Made by a program: the position numbers and the translations under genes. Shown piece after piece: positions 1-7,993 of a stretch of DNA of 34,775 bases. The DNA lies in contig JAHDQA010000106.1 of assembly GCA_018434075.1 (NCBI GenBank), positions 1 through 34,775 on the forward strand, written 5' to 3'. The notes beneath the pieces are model-generated. The model searched no databases, had not been told where the DNA came from, and worked only from the letters and a program-made list of their open reading frames with translations. The stretch is from Tissierellaceae bacterium (lineage in GTDB: Bacteria > Bacillota > Clostridia > Tissierellales > Tissierellaceae). Position 1 is the first letter of the stretch. Every line of letters begins with the position of its first letter.

Positions 1-80
1 AAATAAACCTATCCGATTAGCGTAGGAAGCTTTAAAATATAAATTGTAGATTATTGCATCATATAAAAACAGGATTAGTA

Positions 81-128
81 TTCTAATATTAATTAGAAAA
101 TTACTTTATAATTGTTTTCCAACAATTA
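81..128. promoter_or_regulatory. two AT-rich inverted repeats upstream of the permease promoter
   Basis: Two short palindromes lie just upstream of a good promoter. TTCTAAT (81-87) pairs with ATTAGAA (92-98), and TAATTGTT (109-116) pairs exactly with AACAATTA (121-128) across TTCC. They could be operators for a repressor of the permease/thioredoxin pair, or the end of an upstream transcript. There is no clean T-run after either, so I do not call a terminator. The regulator is unknown. Confidence 0.3.
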
Positions 129-156
129 ATTGACACTATCCATAAAATAATAGTAT

Positions 157-185
157 TTGACAGAATGATAACAATGAATTATATT
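157..185 (+). promoter_or_regulatory. sigma-A type promoter for the permease gene
   Basis: TTGACA at 157-162, a 17-base spacer, and TATATT at 180-185 give a near-consensus vegetative promoter. Transcription would begin around 192, leaving a leader of roughly 30 bases before the TTG start at 221. A second TTGACA at 130-135 lacks a well placed -10 box. Confidence 0.65.
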
Positions 186-220
186 ATGTATAGATACATT
201 TCTATATGAGGAGGGATAAG

Positions 221-1219
221 TTGTTCAACTGGATTAATAATCAAATACTCAAAATGGAATGGCTTTCAGATATAGTCGCAAATTTAGTTACAAAAGTTAT
301 AGGGTTAGACATAAATTCAAGACTTGGTGCGAGCATACATTTTTTCATTTATGATTCAATTAAAATATTTATTTTGTTATCTGTCCTTATATTTTTAATA
401 TCCTATGTTCAAAGTTATTTTCCACCTGAAAGAACAAAAAAGATTTTAGGGCGATTTCATGGAATTGGCGCGAATACTTTAGCTGCATTATTAGGTACTG
501 TGACTCCATTTTGCTCTTGCTCATCAATTCCTTTGTTTATAGGATTCACAAGTGCTGGCTTGCCATTAGGAGTTACTTTTTCATTCCTAATTTCATCTCC
601 TTTAGTGGATTTAGCATCAGTAATACTTTTAGCTAGCATTTTCAATTGGAAAATTGCGATTGCATATGTAGTAGTAGGCGTTATATTAGCTGTAATAGGA
701 GGAACAACAATAGATAGTCTTCACATGGAAGAATACGTTGAAGAATTTGTTTACTCTACAAACCAACTTGACGAAGATGCTGAAGAACTTGGGTATAAAG
801 ATAGAATTGCCTTTTCAAAAGAACAGGTTAAAGATATTGTTGTCAGAGTATGGAAATATGTTTTAATTGGAGTGCTGATCGGTTCTTTAATTCACAATTA
901 CATTCCTGAGAATATAATAAATTCGATTTTAGGCAAGGATAAATGGTACTCTGTTTTAATTGCGACGATAGTGGGGATTCCAATGTATGCAGATATATTT
1001 GGCACTTTACCTATTGCGGAAGCGTTAGTTGCAAAGGGAGTTGGTCTGGGTACTGCTCTGTCATTTATGATGTCGGTTACGGCACTATCTCTTCCTTCAA
1101 TTATCATGCTTTCAAAAGTAGTAAAAAAGAAATTATTAGGACTTTTTATAGCTTTAGTAACTGTTGGAATAATTATCATAGGCTACACATTTAATTTCAT
1201 ATCATATTTATTTATATAG
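221..1219 (+). CDS. permease, UPF0718/ArsP-like (DUF318) family
   Basis: Polytopic membrane protein of about 332 residues with around eight hydrophobic segments split by a central acidic, soluble loop. The family signature is a Pro-Phe-Cys-Ser-Cys-Ser-Ser-Ile-Pro stretch in the first half, followed by a glycine-rich membrane segment. Family members are predicted permeases; some (ArsP) export organoarsenicals, but most have no known substrate. The adjacent CxxC protein suggests thiol or metal(loid) chemistry, which is inference. Start choice: an in-frame ATG at 206 would place the strong Shine-Dalgarno GAGGAGGG (208-215) inside the coding region, so TTG at 221, five bases after it, is preferred. 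Probably co-transcribed with the thioredoxin-like gene 13 bases downstream. Confidence 0.85.
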   Translation: MFNWINNQILKMEWLSDIVANLVTKVIGLDINSRLGASIHFFIYDSIKIFILLSVLIFLISYVQSYFPPERTKKILGRFHGIGANTLAALLGTVTPFCSCSSIPLFIGFTSAGLPLGVTFSFLISSPLVDLASVILLASIFNWKIAIAYVVVGVILAVIGGTTIDSLHMEEYVEEFVYSTNQLDEDAEELGYKDRIAFSKEQVKDIVVRVWKYVLIGVLIGSLIHNYIPENIINSILGKDKWYSVLIATIVGIPMYADIFGTLPIAEALVAKGVGLGTALSFMMSVTALSLPSIIMLSKVVKKKLLGLFIALVTVGIIIIGYTFNFISYLFI

Positions 1220-1232
1220 GGGGGTTATTTAT

Positions 1233-1466
1233 ATGATTATTAAAATTTTGGGTTCAGGATGTAAGAAATGCAATGAGTTAGAAGAAAATGCTAAAGAAGC
1301 AGTAAAAGAGGTTGGTTTAAATGCAGAGATCATTAAAGTAACAGATTTCAAAGAAATTGCAAAATACGGAGTTATGACAACACCTGCACTGGTTATCGAC
1401 GAGAAAGTGGTGTCTAAGGGGAAAGTTCTAAAGAAAGATGAAATAAAAGAAGTTCTATCTAAATAG
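1233..1466 (+). CDS. small thioredoxin-like redox protein
   Basis: A 77-residue protein with the thioredoxin fold core: an N-terminal beta strand, a redox motif Cys10-Lys-Lys-Cys13, and the cis-proline region Thr-Thr-Pro51-Ala. It matches the very short thioredoxin-fold proteins of anaerobes and archaea (MTH895-like, redox-active disulfide protein 2). No signal peptide is visible, so it should act in the cytoplasm. The ribosome binding site is GGGGGG at 1219-1224, and the gene lies 13 bases after the permease stop. Such pairs of UPF0718 permease and mini-thioredoxin recur in anaerobes, so it may act as reductant or metallochaperone for the permease; this role is inferred. A weak AT-rich inverted repeat follows the stop. 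Confidence 0.85.
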   Translation: MIIKILGSGCKKCNELEENAKEAVKEVGLNAEIIKVTDFKEIAKYGVMTTPALVIDEKVVSKGKVLKKDEIKEVLSK

Positions 1467-1561
1467 TATTCTAATCATATAAAAGACTAGAATATCAAAG
1501 TTTAACAAAAATTTCTTTAAATTTATGTTAAATATATACAAAAAGGCTTGTTAAATAAATC

Positions 1562-1590
1562 TTGAAAACGCTTTGGTATTTAGATATAAT
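1562..1590 (+). promoter_or_regulatory. promoter of the nucleoside transporter operon
   Basis: TTGAAA at 1562-1567, a 17-base spacer and a perfect TATAAT at 1585-1590 lie about 45 bases before the lipoprotein start. I see no purine riboswitch or obvious PurR box between this promoter and the gene. Confidence 0.65.
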
Positions 1591-1634
1591 AAAGCTAAGA
1601 CGTCACTATCTAAATATTAAGGGGGAATAGACCA

Positions 1635-2774
1635 ATGAAGAAATTTTTAGTAATTACAATGTCAATGATATTGTTAATTGCTAGCTTAGCTGGATGCAGT
1701 TCAGGTGGAAGCGAAGGTGCAGAAATCGCTTTGATTACTGATAAAGGGAATATTGATGACAAATCATTTAACCAAGGTGCTTGGGAAGGCGTAAAAGCTT
1801 TCGCAGAAGCAAACAATATTTCACATACTTACATTAAACCTGAAGAAGCATCTGACGCTGGCTATTTAGCAGCAATTGATCTTGCAGTTCAAGGTGGAGC
1901 AAAAGTTATTGTAACTCCAGGGTTCTTGTTTGAAGTTCCAATTTATCAAGCACAAGATAAATATCCAGATGTTAAATTTATATTGCTTGATGGAGCACCA
2001 CATAATGCAGACTACACAGACTTTAAAACAGGTCCAAATGTAGCAAGTATAATGTATGCTGAAGAGCAATCAGGTTTTTTAGCAGGATATGCAGCAGTTA
2101 TGGATGGAATGACAAAATTAGGATTCATGGGTGGAATGGCAGTACCTGCAGTTCAAGCTTTTGGGTATGGATTCCTACAAGGAGCAGAATATGCTGCTAA
2201 TGAATTAGGCCTACCAGATGGTTCAGTTAAAGTTACTTATCACTACACTGGCAATTTCGAAGAAAATGATACTAACAAAGCAACTGCTAAGACAATGTAT
2301 CAAGAAGGTGTAGAAGTAATATTTGCTTGTGGCGGTTCTGTAGGTAAGAGTGTAATGTCTGCAGCACAAGAAGCAGGCGGAAAAGTTATAGGTGTTGACG
2401 TTGACCAAAGATATGATAGTGAAACAGTTATCACATCAGCTACAAAAGGTTTAGCTGCATCAGTACAAAGCGTACTTGAAGCAATCTACAAAACTGATAG
2501 CTGGGAAAATTATGCAGGTAAGACAACAGTATTTAATGCAGCAAATGACGGTGTTGGTCTTCCAACAACTGTAATTGGAGATGAAAAAGCAGATGCATTT
2601 GACAGATTCAATAAATTCACTAAAGAACAATATGATGCAATATTTGCAAAATTAAAGAATAATGAAATTGAAATTATTCGTACAATTGATGTAGCAGATC
2701 CAACAGGCTATGCGACTGCAGAAGAATTAACTCAAGGTCTAGGCTTGGTAAAAGTAGTCGTAACAACAAGATAA
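1635..2774 (+). CDS. nupN: BMP-family nucleoside-binding lipoprotein of an ABC importer
   Basis: Substrate-binding lipoprotein of 379 residues. Residues 1-20 form a lipoprotein signal peptide ending in Leu-Ala-Gly-Cys21, so the mature protein is lipid-anchored outside the membrane. The body is a Bmp/Med-type periplasmic-binding fold starting with the characteristic Asp-Lys-Gly-Asn-Ile-Asp-Asp-Lys-Ser-Phe-Asn motif. BMP proteins of this type bind purine nucleosides, and the downstream double ATPase and two permeases match the B. subtilis NupNOPQ (YufNOPQ) guanosine importer. The ribosome binding site is the G-run at 1621-1625. A terminator after the gene probably makes the binding protein more abundant than the other subunits. 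The precise nucleoside cannot be read from sequence. Confidence 0.9.
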   Translation: MKKFLVITMSMILLIASLAGCSSGGSEGAEIALITDKGNIDDKSFNQGAWEGVKAFAEANNISHTYIKPEEASDAGYLAAIDLAVQGGAKVIVTPGFLFEVPIYQAQDKYPDVKFILLDGAPHNADYTDFKTGPNVASIMYAEEQSGFLAGYAAVMDGMTKLGFMGGMAVPAVQAFGYGFLQGAEYAANELGLPDGSVKVTYHYTGNFEENDTNKATAKTMYQEGVEVIFACGGSVGKSVMSAAQEAGGKVIGVDVDQRYDSETVITSATKGLAASVQSVLEAIYKTDSWENYAGKTTVFNAANDGVGLPTTVIGDEKADAFDRFNKFTKEQYDAIFAKLKNNEIEIIRTIDVADPTGYATAEELTQGLGLVKVVVTTR

Positions 2775-2820
2775 TAGTTAATTGTTTGATTACATTTTTA
2801 TGCTTCAATTGTAAGGAAAA

Positions 2821-2851
2821 AGGGGAAGGCGAAAGTTTTCCCCTGTTTTTT
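2821..2851 (+). terminator. intrinsic terminator after the BMP lipoprotein gene
   Basis: AGGGGAA (2821-2827) pairs with TTCCCCT (2838-2844) around a ten-base loop, followed by G and six T. It lies inside the transporter operon, so partial read-through would lower ATPase and permease expression relative to the lipoprotein. Confidence 0.75.
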
Positions 2852-2886
2852 CTAATAGAAAAGATAAAAATAACTTAATATTTGAG

Positions 2887-2931
2887 AGTGCCCCGATAAG
2901 TTAAAGATTATCGTCTAAGTAATTTGGCACT
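2887..2931 (+). other. bulged two-helix RNA hairpin before the ABC ATPase gene, unassigned
   Basis: AGTGCC (2887-2892) pairs with GGCACT (2926-2931), and inside it CGATAA (2894-2899) pairs with TTATCG (2908-2913). One strand has a single spare C while the other has a twelve-base bulge (2914-2925). The element lies 45 bases before the ATPase start. I do not recognise it as a known riboswitch class. It could be an mRNA stabiliser at the operon junction, a processing site or an unknown regulatory RNA. Confidence 0.45.
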
Positions 2932-2975
2932 ATTTGTTGTTAGAAAAAATATGAATTGCGCAAAGGGTGAATGAT

Positions 2976-4529
2976 GTGGAAAATGAAAACTATATAATAG
3001 AAATGCTCAATATCACTAAAGAATTCCCTGGGATAGTCGCTAATGATAATATCACCCTAAGACTTAAAAAAGGAGAGATACACGCACTATTGGGTGAAAA
3101 TGGGGCTGGGAAATCAACTTTGATGAGTGTTCTATTTGGTCTTTATCAACCTGAGAAAGGTGAAATCAGGAAAAATGGAGAAGTAGTAAAGATTAACAAT
3201 CCAAATGATGCAAACGATTTAGGAATAGGAATGGTTCATCAGCATTTTAGATTAGTTGAAGTTTTTACAGTTCTTGAAAACATAATACTTGGGGTAGAAC
3301 CTACAAAAAATGGATTTCTAGATATGGATCAAGCAAGAGAAAAAGTAGTCGATTTAAGCCAAAGATACGGACTTAAAGTTGATCCAGATGCTGTCATAGA
3401 AGACATATCTGTTGGCATGCAGCAAAGAGTAGAGATATTAAAGATGCTTTATCGCGATAATGAGATACTGATATTTGATGAACCGACAGCTGTGTTGACG
3501 CCTCAAGAAATAGCTGAATTATTGCAAATAATGAAAGATTTAGCAAATGAAGGAAAGTCGATATTATTTATTTCACATAAATTGAATGAAATAATGGCAG
3601 TAGCAGATAGATGCACAGTACTAAGAAAAGGTAAGTGCATGGGAACAGTTGAGATAAAAGATACTACTAAAGAAGAACTATCGAGAATGATGGTAGGTAG
3701 GGAAGTTTCACTTAAAGTTGACAAAAAAGAAAGCCAACCAGGTGAGGTTGTACTTTCTATTAGAAATATGACAGTTCCTTCAAAAATTCATAAAAATAAT
3801 GCGGTAAGAGATGTCTCATTTGATGTAAGAAGAGGAGAGATAGTTTGTATCGCTGGAATTGATGGAAATGGGCAAACTGAGTTGGTTCAAGCATTGACTG
3901 GACTCGAAAAAATGCTAACTGGGAGCATCAATTTATGTGGAAAAGATATTTCAAAAGCATCGATAAGAGAAAGATCGGTAGCAGGGATTAGCCACATACC
4001 AGAGGATAGGCAGAAATATGGACTTGTATTAGACTATACTTTGGAAGAAAATCTAGTATTGCAAAGATATTGGCAACCACAATTTCAAAATAAAGGATTT
4101 ATTAAATTTGATGAAGTGAGAAAATATGCCCTTAGATTAATAGAAAAATTCGATATTAGAAGTGGACAAGGGCCAATCACTATAGTGAGAAGTATGTCGG
4201 GTGGAAATCAGCAGAAGGCAATCATTGCAAGAGAAATGGATAAAGACCATGAATTGCTGGTAGCTGTTCAACCTACTAGAGGACTAGATGTAGGAGCTAT
4301 AGAATATATTCACAAGATGTTAGTAGAAGGCAGAGACAATGGAAAGGCAGTACTTCTAGTTTCTTTAGAGCTAGATGAAGTGCTAAATGTCAGCGATAGA
4401 ATACTTGTAATGTATGAAGGCGAGATAGTAGGAGAGTTAGACCCTAAAGAAACAACTGATGAAGAATTGGGTTTGTACATGTCAGGAGCAAAAAGAGACA
4501 ATGTAAAGGAGATATACAATGCAGGATAA
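2976..4529 (+). CDS. nupO: nucleoside ABC transporter, double ATP-binding subunit
   Basis: ABC ATPase of about 517 residues with two fused nucleotide-binding domains, as in sugar and nucleoside (CUT2/BMP) importers. Domain 1 has Walker A Gly-Glu-Asn-Gly-Ala-Gly-Lys-Ser-Thr near residue 40, a Val-Gly-Met-Gln-Gln-Arg signature and Walker B Ile-Phe-Asp-Glu-Pro-Thr. Domain 2 has the degenerate Walker A Gly-Ile-Asp-Gly-Asn-Gly-Gln and a good Met-Ser-Gly-Gly-Asn-Gln-Gln signature; its Walker B end reads Ala-Val-Gln-Pro-Thr-Arg-Gly-Leu-Asp, with Gln for Glu, which is usual in this family. It powers uptake through the two permeases that follow. Start: GTG 2976 stands six bases after AAAGGGTGA (2962-2970); an in-frame GTG at 2967 lies within that site and is less likely. 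Its end overlaps the next gene by 11 bases. Confidence 0.92.
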   Translation: MENENYIIEMLNITKEFPGIVANDNITLRLKKGEIHALLGENGAGKSTLMSVLFGLYQPEKGEIRKNGEVVKINNPNDANDLGIGMVHQHFRLVEVFTVLENIILGVEPTKNGFLDMDQAREKVVDLSQRYGLKVDPDAVIEDISVGMQQRVEILKMLYRDNEILIFDEPTAVLTPQEIAELLQIMKDLANEGKSILFISHKLNEIMAVADRCTVLRKGKCMGTVEIKDTTKEELSRMMVGREVSLKVDKKESQPGEVVLSIRNMTVPSKIHKNNAVRDVSFDVRRGEIVCIAGIDGNGQTELVQALTGLEKMLTGSINLCGKDISKASIRERSVAGISHIPEDRQKYGLVLDYTLEENLVLQRYWQPQFQNKGFIKFDEVRKYALRLIEKFDIRSGQGPITIVRSMSGGNQQKAIIAREMDKDHELLVAVQPTRGLDVGAIEYIHKMLVEGRDNGKAVLLVSLELDEVLNVSDRILVMYEGEIVGELDPKETTDEELGLYMSGAKRDNVKEIYNAG

Positions 4530-5727
4530 AAATGGTATGAATTCAAAAACAAAAGAAAAGAAAAAAATAAGTGATATCAAAGGGTTTTCATCATTTACTT
4601 CTGCTTTGATGGCTATTGTTGTAGGACTATTGTTTGGATTTATTGTAATGCTATTAGCAAATCCGAACAATGCAGTTGCAGGATTTAGATATGTCCTTCT
4701 AGGTGGGCTTGGCAGATTTGGAGATGTTCTATATTTTGCAACTCCAATTCTTATGACAGGTTTATCTGTTGCTTTTGCGTTTAAAATGGGGCTATTTAAC
4801 ATCGGAGCATCAGGGCAATACACTATGGGGATGTTTTTTACGCTTTATGTTGCATTCATGTTTAACTTACCTCCTAGCATACACTGGATAGTAGCAATAT
4901 TAGCTGGAATGATAGGTGGAATGTTATGGGGATTTATACCAGGAATATTCAAGTCGCTGTTAAACGTCAATGAAGTAATCACTTCAATCATGACTAACTA
5001 TATAGGAATGTACTTGGTGGATATGCTCATAAGAAGCAATGAAGCAATGTACATCCCATCAATGACCAGAACAAAATATATACCGCAGCAAGTTCAAATA
5101 AGATCACTTGGTATTGCTGGATCAAATGTAAATTTTGGAGTAATATTTGCAATTTTAATTGCTATATTACTGTATGTAGTTTTGCAAAAAACTACATTTG
5201 GTTATGAACTAAAAGCAACTGGATATAATAAACACGCAGCAGAATATGCTGGCATGAATGGAAAAAGAAATATCATTTTAACAATGGTTATAGCAGGAGC
5301 TTTGTCAGGATTAGGGGGAGCTTTTGCTATCTTAGCACCATCAGAAATAATAGGCAGCAGTATGACATATGAACCAATAAATGTAATTGCGGCAAATGGA
5401 TTTAACGGAATAGCAGTTGCATTGCTTGGGAACTCACATCCAATAGGAACTATTTTTTCAGCTTTATTTATATCATATATTCAAAGAGGCGGCACTTTAG
5501 CAAGCTTAGTTGGATATAAACCTGAGATCATAGATTTAGTTATTGCTGTAATTATTTACTTCTCAGCATTTGCAGCAATAATGAGCTCTGGGATACGTAG
5601 AATTTTTTCAAACAGAAGGGAAAAAGAGAGTTTAATTACTGAACCACAGATTGGAGAATCTTCAGAAAATGTAGATTCTGGTGGAAATGACGAAATTGAA
5701 AAGAATACAAATAAGGAGGCAGAATAA
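4519..5727 (+). CDS. nupP: nucleoside ABC transporter permease (NupP-type)
   Basis: Integral membrane protein of 402 residues with about eight to ten hydrophobic segments, of the BPD_transp_2 family seen in CUT2 and BMP importers. A conserved region containing Asn-Glu-Val-Ile-Thr-Ser-Ile-Met-Thr-Asn-Tyr and a later Lys-Ala-Thr-Gly-Tyr-Asn loop correspond to the ATPase-coupling part. Residues beyond about 360 form a charged, Glu/Asn-rich cytoplasmic tail without membrane segments, longer than in typical homologues and of unknown use. The ATG overlaps the ATPase stop and has AAAGGAG at 4505-4511. Together with the next gene it should form the heterodimeric membrane channel. Confidence 0.9.
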   Translation: MQDKNGMNSKTKEKKKISDIKGFSSFTSALMAIVVGLLFGFIVMLLANPNNAVAGFRYVLLGGLGRFGDVLYFATPILMTGLSVAFAFKMGLFNIGASGQYTMGMFFTLYVAFMFNLPPSIHWIVAILAGMIGGMLWGFIPGIFKSLLNVNEVITSIMTNYIGMYLVDMLIRSNEAMYIPSMTRTKYIPQQVQIRSLGIAGSNVNFGVIFAILIAILLYVVLQKTTFGYELKATGYNKHAAEYAGMNGKRNIILTMVIAGALSGLGGAFAILAPSEIIGSSMTYEPINVIAANGFNGIAVALLGNSHPIGTIFSALFISYIQRGGTLASLVGYKPEIIDLVIAVIIYFSAFAAIMSSGIRRIFSNRREKESLITEPQIGESSENVDSGGNDEIEKNTNKEAE

Positions 5728-6692
5728 TGGATACTTTTTATTATTTAGTTCAAAATATGCTTCCTGTATCAATACCACTTTTATTAGTAGCTTTAGGTGG
5801 AATGTTTACTGAACGAAGTGGAGTAATTAATATAGGACTCGAAGGGACAATGCTTACAGGTGCTTTTGCAGGTGCGTTATTTGCTTTTGCTGTACAAGGT
5901 TCAGGCCTATCACCAAACATGATACTTTTACTAGGTATGATTGTAGCTGCAATTGCAGGCGCTATATTTGCTCAACTACTTTCTTTTGCTGCAGTTACTA
6001 TGAAAGCAAATCAAGTAATTGTTGGGACAGCAATGAATATGATGATGCCGGCATTGATACTATTGGTATCAAAGATGTTTTTTAACAGTGATGGAATAAC
6101 TACAAATGTCAGGTATTTTATAAGAAAAGTGCCAGTTTTAGGTGATATACCTGTTATCGGGGATTTGTTTTTCAAAAACACATATCTAACTGTAATGATA
6201 GGATTTCTAATATTGATTATATCTACTATAGTCTTATACAAGACTAAATTTGGGCTTAGACTAAGAGCTTGTGGTGAACATCCTCACGCAGCAGACTCAG
6301 TAGGTATCAATGTATCCAAGATGAGATATATAGGGGTAACTATATCTGGAATATTAGGTGGCATAGGAGGATACTTTTATTCAGTAGGAATAACGGACGG
6401 AAATATAAATGGCCACAATGGAGTAGCAGGATTCGGTTTCTTAGCATTAGCTGTAATGATATTTGGACAATGGCAACCTATCAAAATTATGTTTGCTGCT
6501 TTGTTCTTTGCATTTTTAAGGACACTGGCATACTCTATACCATTGATTCCATTCTTAGCTAATTTAAATATTCCAACTGATTATTATAAAATGATGCCAT
6601 ATGTTGCAACAATTATAGTATTGGCTTTAACATCAAAGAATTCGAGAGCACCGAAAGCAGAAGGAATACCATTTGATAAAGCGCAAAGATAG
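5727..6692 (+). CDS. nupQ: nucleoside ABC transporter permease (NupQ-type)
   Basis: Second permease of the importer, 321 residues, with about eight to nine hydrophobic segments. The N-terminal part has the Glu-Arg-Ser-Gly-Val-Ile-Asn-Ile-Gly-Leu-Glu-Gly sequence typical of this subfamily, and a cytoplasmic loop with Arg-Ala-Cys-Gly-Glu-His-Pro that matches the ATPase-contacting loop of BMP-type permeases. Its ATG shares one base with the stop of the preceding permease and is served by AAGGAGG at 5713-5719, so translation is coupled. It ends the transporter operon at a strong bidirectional terminator. Confidence 0.9.
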   Translation: MDTFYYLVQNMLPVSIPLLLVALGGMFTERSGVINIGLEGTMLTGAFAGALFAFAVQGSGLSPNMILLLGMIVAAIAGAIFAQLLSFAAVTMKANQVIVGTAMNMMMPALILLVSKMFFNSDGITTNVRYFIRKVPVLGDIPVIGDLFFKNTYLTVMIGFLILIISTIVLYKTKFGLRLRACGEHPHAADSVGINVSKMRYIGVTISGILGGIGGYFYSVGITDGNINGHNGVAGFGFLALAVMIFGQWQPIKIMFAALFFAFLRTLAYSIPLIPFLANLNIPTDYYKMMPYVATIIVLALTSKNSRAPKAEGIPFDKAQR

Positions 6693-6693
6693 T

Positions 6694-6730
6694 AAAAAAC
6701 ACCTAAGTGTATTACACTTAGGTGTTTTTT
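6694..6730. terminator. bidirectional terminator between convergent genes
   Basis: A perfect 17-base-pair hairpin (6694-6710 with 6714-6730, loop ATT) has six A on its left edge and six T on its right. It therefore works for the transporter operon on the plus strand and for the dehydrogenase on the minus strand. It reaches into the dehydrogenase stop codon (6729-6731). Confidence 0.9.
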
Positions 6731-7706
6731 ACCACAAATAATCTTCTCTATCAAAGACTCCTTTGATTTTATTGCCATTCAAGAACTCTTGAATATTTTT
6801 TACTGCAAATTCTGTGGCTCTTACCATCGCACCAGGCACCATACCAGAGTTGTGAGGGGATCCTATGACATTAGGTAATTCCACAAATGGATAATCAACT
6901 TTAAACTCTCCATGTCTAAAAGGCTCAATCCACCAAGCGTCAATGCCAGCTTTAAATTCAGGATGGTTTAAAAGATGCTCATACAAATCCTTTTGATTTA
7001 TAATTTCTCCACGGGCTACATTTATTAATATTGCATCACTCTTCATATTGCTAAATTCTGTCTTTCCAATCATACCTTTAGTCTTTTGAGTGAGTGGTAT
7101 AGTGATAAATATAAAATCTGACTGGCTCAAGACATAGTTTAAATCATCAACAGTACCAGCAAAGAACACATCTAAATCAGTTTTTCCAGTAGTGTTAACT
7201 GCATAAATCTTTGGCTCGAATGGTTGAAGAAGTTTATAGATTTCCTTGCCAATTCCACCAAAACCAATAATCGCAAAATTTGCTCCATGAAGAAGTTTAC
7301 TTTTGCTTGATTGATCAAATATTCCTTCTTGCAATTTTTTATGATTCACAAATAAATTTTTAGAAAGCGACAATGCCATCGCCAATGCATGCTCTGCCAT
7401 TGCCTGAGCATATGCACCAACATTTCCAGCTACCATAAGGTTATCGGGGAAAATCTCAAATGGCAAGTGATCACCACCTGCTGACAAAAGTTGCATTAAT
7501 TTAACATTTTTAAAGTATTTATATTCTTCATCATCAAATTCTCTAATTGGATTCCAAGAAAATACTATGTCAGCATTTTTTATAGCCTCTGCTCTGTCTG
7601 GTTCATTTTCCAAATAATAAATATTTGCTTTTTCTGACAATTTATTCTCTATTATTTCTCTTTGCTTGGAATTTGGAGTAAAACTTACTAGTATATTTTG
7701 TTTCAA
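6729..7706 (-). CDS. D-isomer-specific 2-hydroxyacid dehydrogenase
   Basis: NAD(P)-dependent oxidoreductase of 325 residues that interconverts a 2-keto acid and a D-2-hydroxy acid in the cytoplasm. The Rossmann nucleotide loop Gly-Phe-Gly-Gly-Ile-Gly lies in the middle. The catalytic set is present: Arg in Asn-Val-Ala-Arg-Gly-Glu, Glu in Trp-Ile-Glu-Pro-Phe and His in Ser-Pro-His-Asn-Ser-Gly. The N-terminal part keeps the usual substrate loop Leu-Ser-Ala-Gly-Gly-Asp. This family covers glyoxylate/hydroxypyruvate reductase, phosphoglycerate dehydrogenase and others; there is no ACT domain, so serine-pathway PGDH is unlikely, and the substrate is open. Start is TTG (complement of 7704-7706) with an AAAGGT-type site about nine bases upstream. 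It is divergent from the purine operon and shares a 348-base intergenic region with it. Confidence 0.88.
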   Translation of the reverse strand: MKQNILVSFTPNSKQREIIENKLSEKANIYYLENEPDRAEAIKNADIVFSWNPIREFDDEEYKYFKNVKLMQLLSAGGDHLPFEIFPDNLMVAGNVGAYAQAMAEHALAMALSLSKNLFVNHKKLQEGIFDQSSKSKLLHGANFAIIGFGGIGKEIYKLLQPFEPKIYAVNTTGKTDLDVFFAGTVDDLNYVLSQSDFIFITIPLTQKTKGMIGKTEFSNMKSDAILINVARGEIINQKDLYEHLLNHPEFKAGIDAWWIEPFRHGEFKVDYPFVELPNVIGSPHNSGMVPGAMVRATEFAVKNIQEFLNGNKIKGVFDREDYLW

Positions 7707-7784
7707 ATTAACACGACCTTTCTATTTTACTATTAAATAGATACCCTTCAATGCATTTACATTAAACAAAATTTTAATATACCA

Positions 7785-7813
7785 TTGACACTTAGAATAA
7801 AAACTGTTACACT
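7785..7813 (+). promoter_or_regulatory. promoter of the purine operon
   Basis: TTGACA (7785-7790), a 17-base spacer and TACACT (7808-7813) preceded by an extended TG (7805-7806). The transcript starts around 7820, a few bases before the guanine aptamer, so the leader contains both riboswitch domains in full. Confidence 0.7.
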
Positions 7814-7834
7814 CAACTTGAAATAAGAAATATA

Positions 7835-7903
7835 GCTCATATAAATCCCATAATAAGGTTGGGATGTTTCTACAAAGTGACCGATAATCATTTGTCTATG
7901 AGC
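7835..7903 (+). promoter_or_regulatory. guanine/hypoxanthine riboswitch aptamer (purine class)
   Basis: The three-way junction of the purine riboswitch is complete. P1 is GCTCATA (7835-7841) with TATGAGC (7897-7903). P2 is ATCCCA (7845-7850) with TGGGAT (7860-7865), with loop AATAAGG. J2/3 is GTTTCTAC (7866-7873). P3 is AGTGA/TCATT with loop CCGATAA, whose CC can meet the GG of L2 in the kissing contact. The specificity base (position 74 in the xpt numbering) is C7896, which indicates guanine or hypoxanthine rather than adenine. It has no expression platform of its own: the PRPP aptamer starts at the next base. Confidence 0.93.
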
Positions 7904-7993
7904 GAAAGTGTACCTAGGGTTCTTGAAAAAGACCGAGCGGTACAAATGTCTTTGGACATTACACCGGAGGGATAAAAGCCCAGGCGGGTAGGT
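7904..7993 (+). promoter_or_regulatory. PRPP riboswitch aptamer (ykkC subtype 2b), first copy
   Basis: The element shows the ykkC-class conserved pieces in order: CCTAGGGTTC (7913-7922), GACCGAGCGGTAC (7931-7943), ACACCGGAGGGATAAAAGCCC (from 7961), and an outer pairing GTGTA (7908-7912) with TACAC (7960-7964). Members of this class before purine genes, and those joined to a guanine aptamer, sense PRPP and turn expression on. Together with the guanine aptamer it forms the guanine-PRPP tandem described as a natural logic gate. The aptamer's 3' strand from 7977 is also the left arm of the following hairpin, so ligand binding and hairpin formation exclude each other. Confidence 0.9.

Noticed and set aside
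1467..1494. TATTCTA/TAGAATA hairpin after the thioredoxin gene as terminator
   Set aside because: AT-only seven-pair stem with a 14-base loop and no T-run.
2887..2931. Known purine, preQ1 or xanthine riboswitch before nupO
   Set aside because: The conserved junction and loop sequences of those classes are not present; only the two helices are supported.
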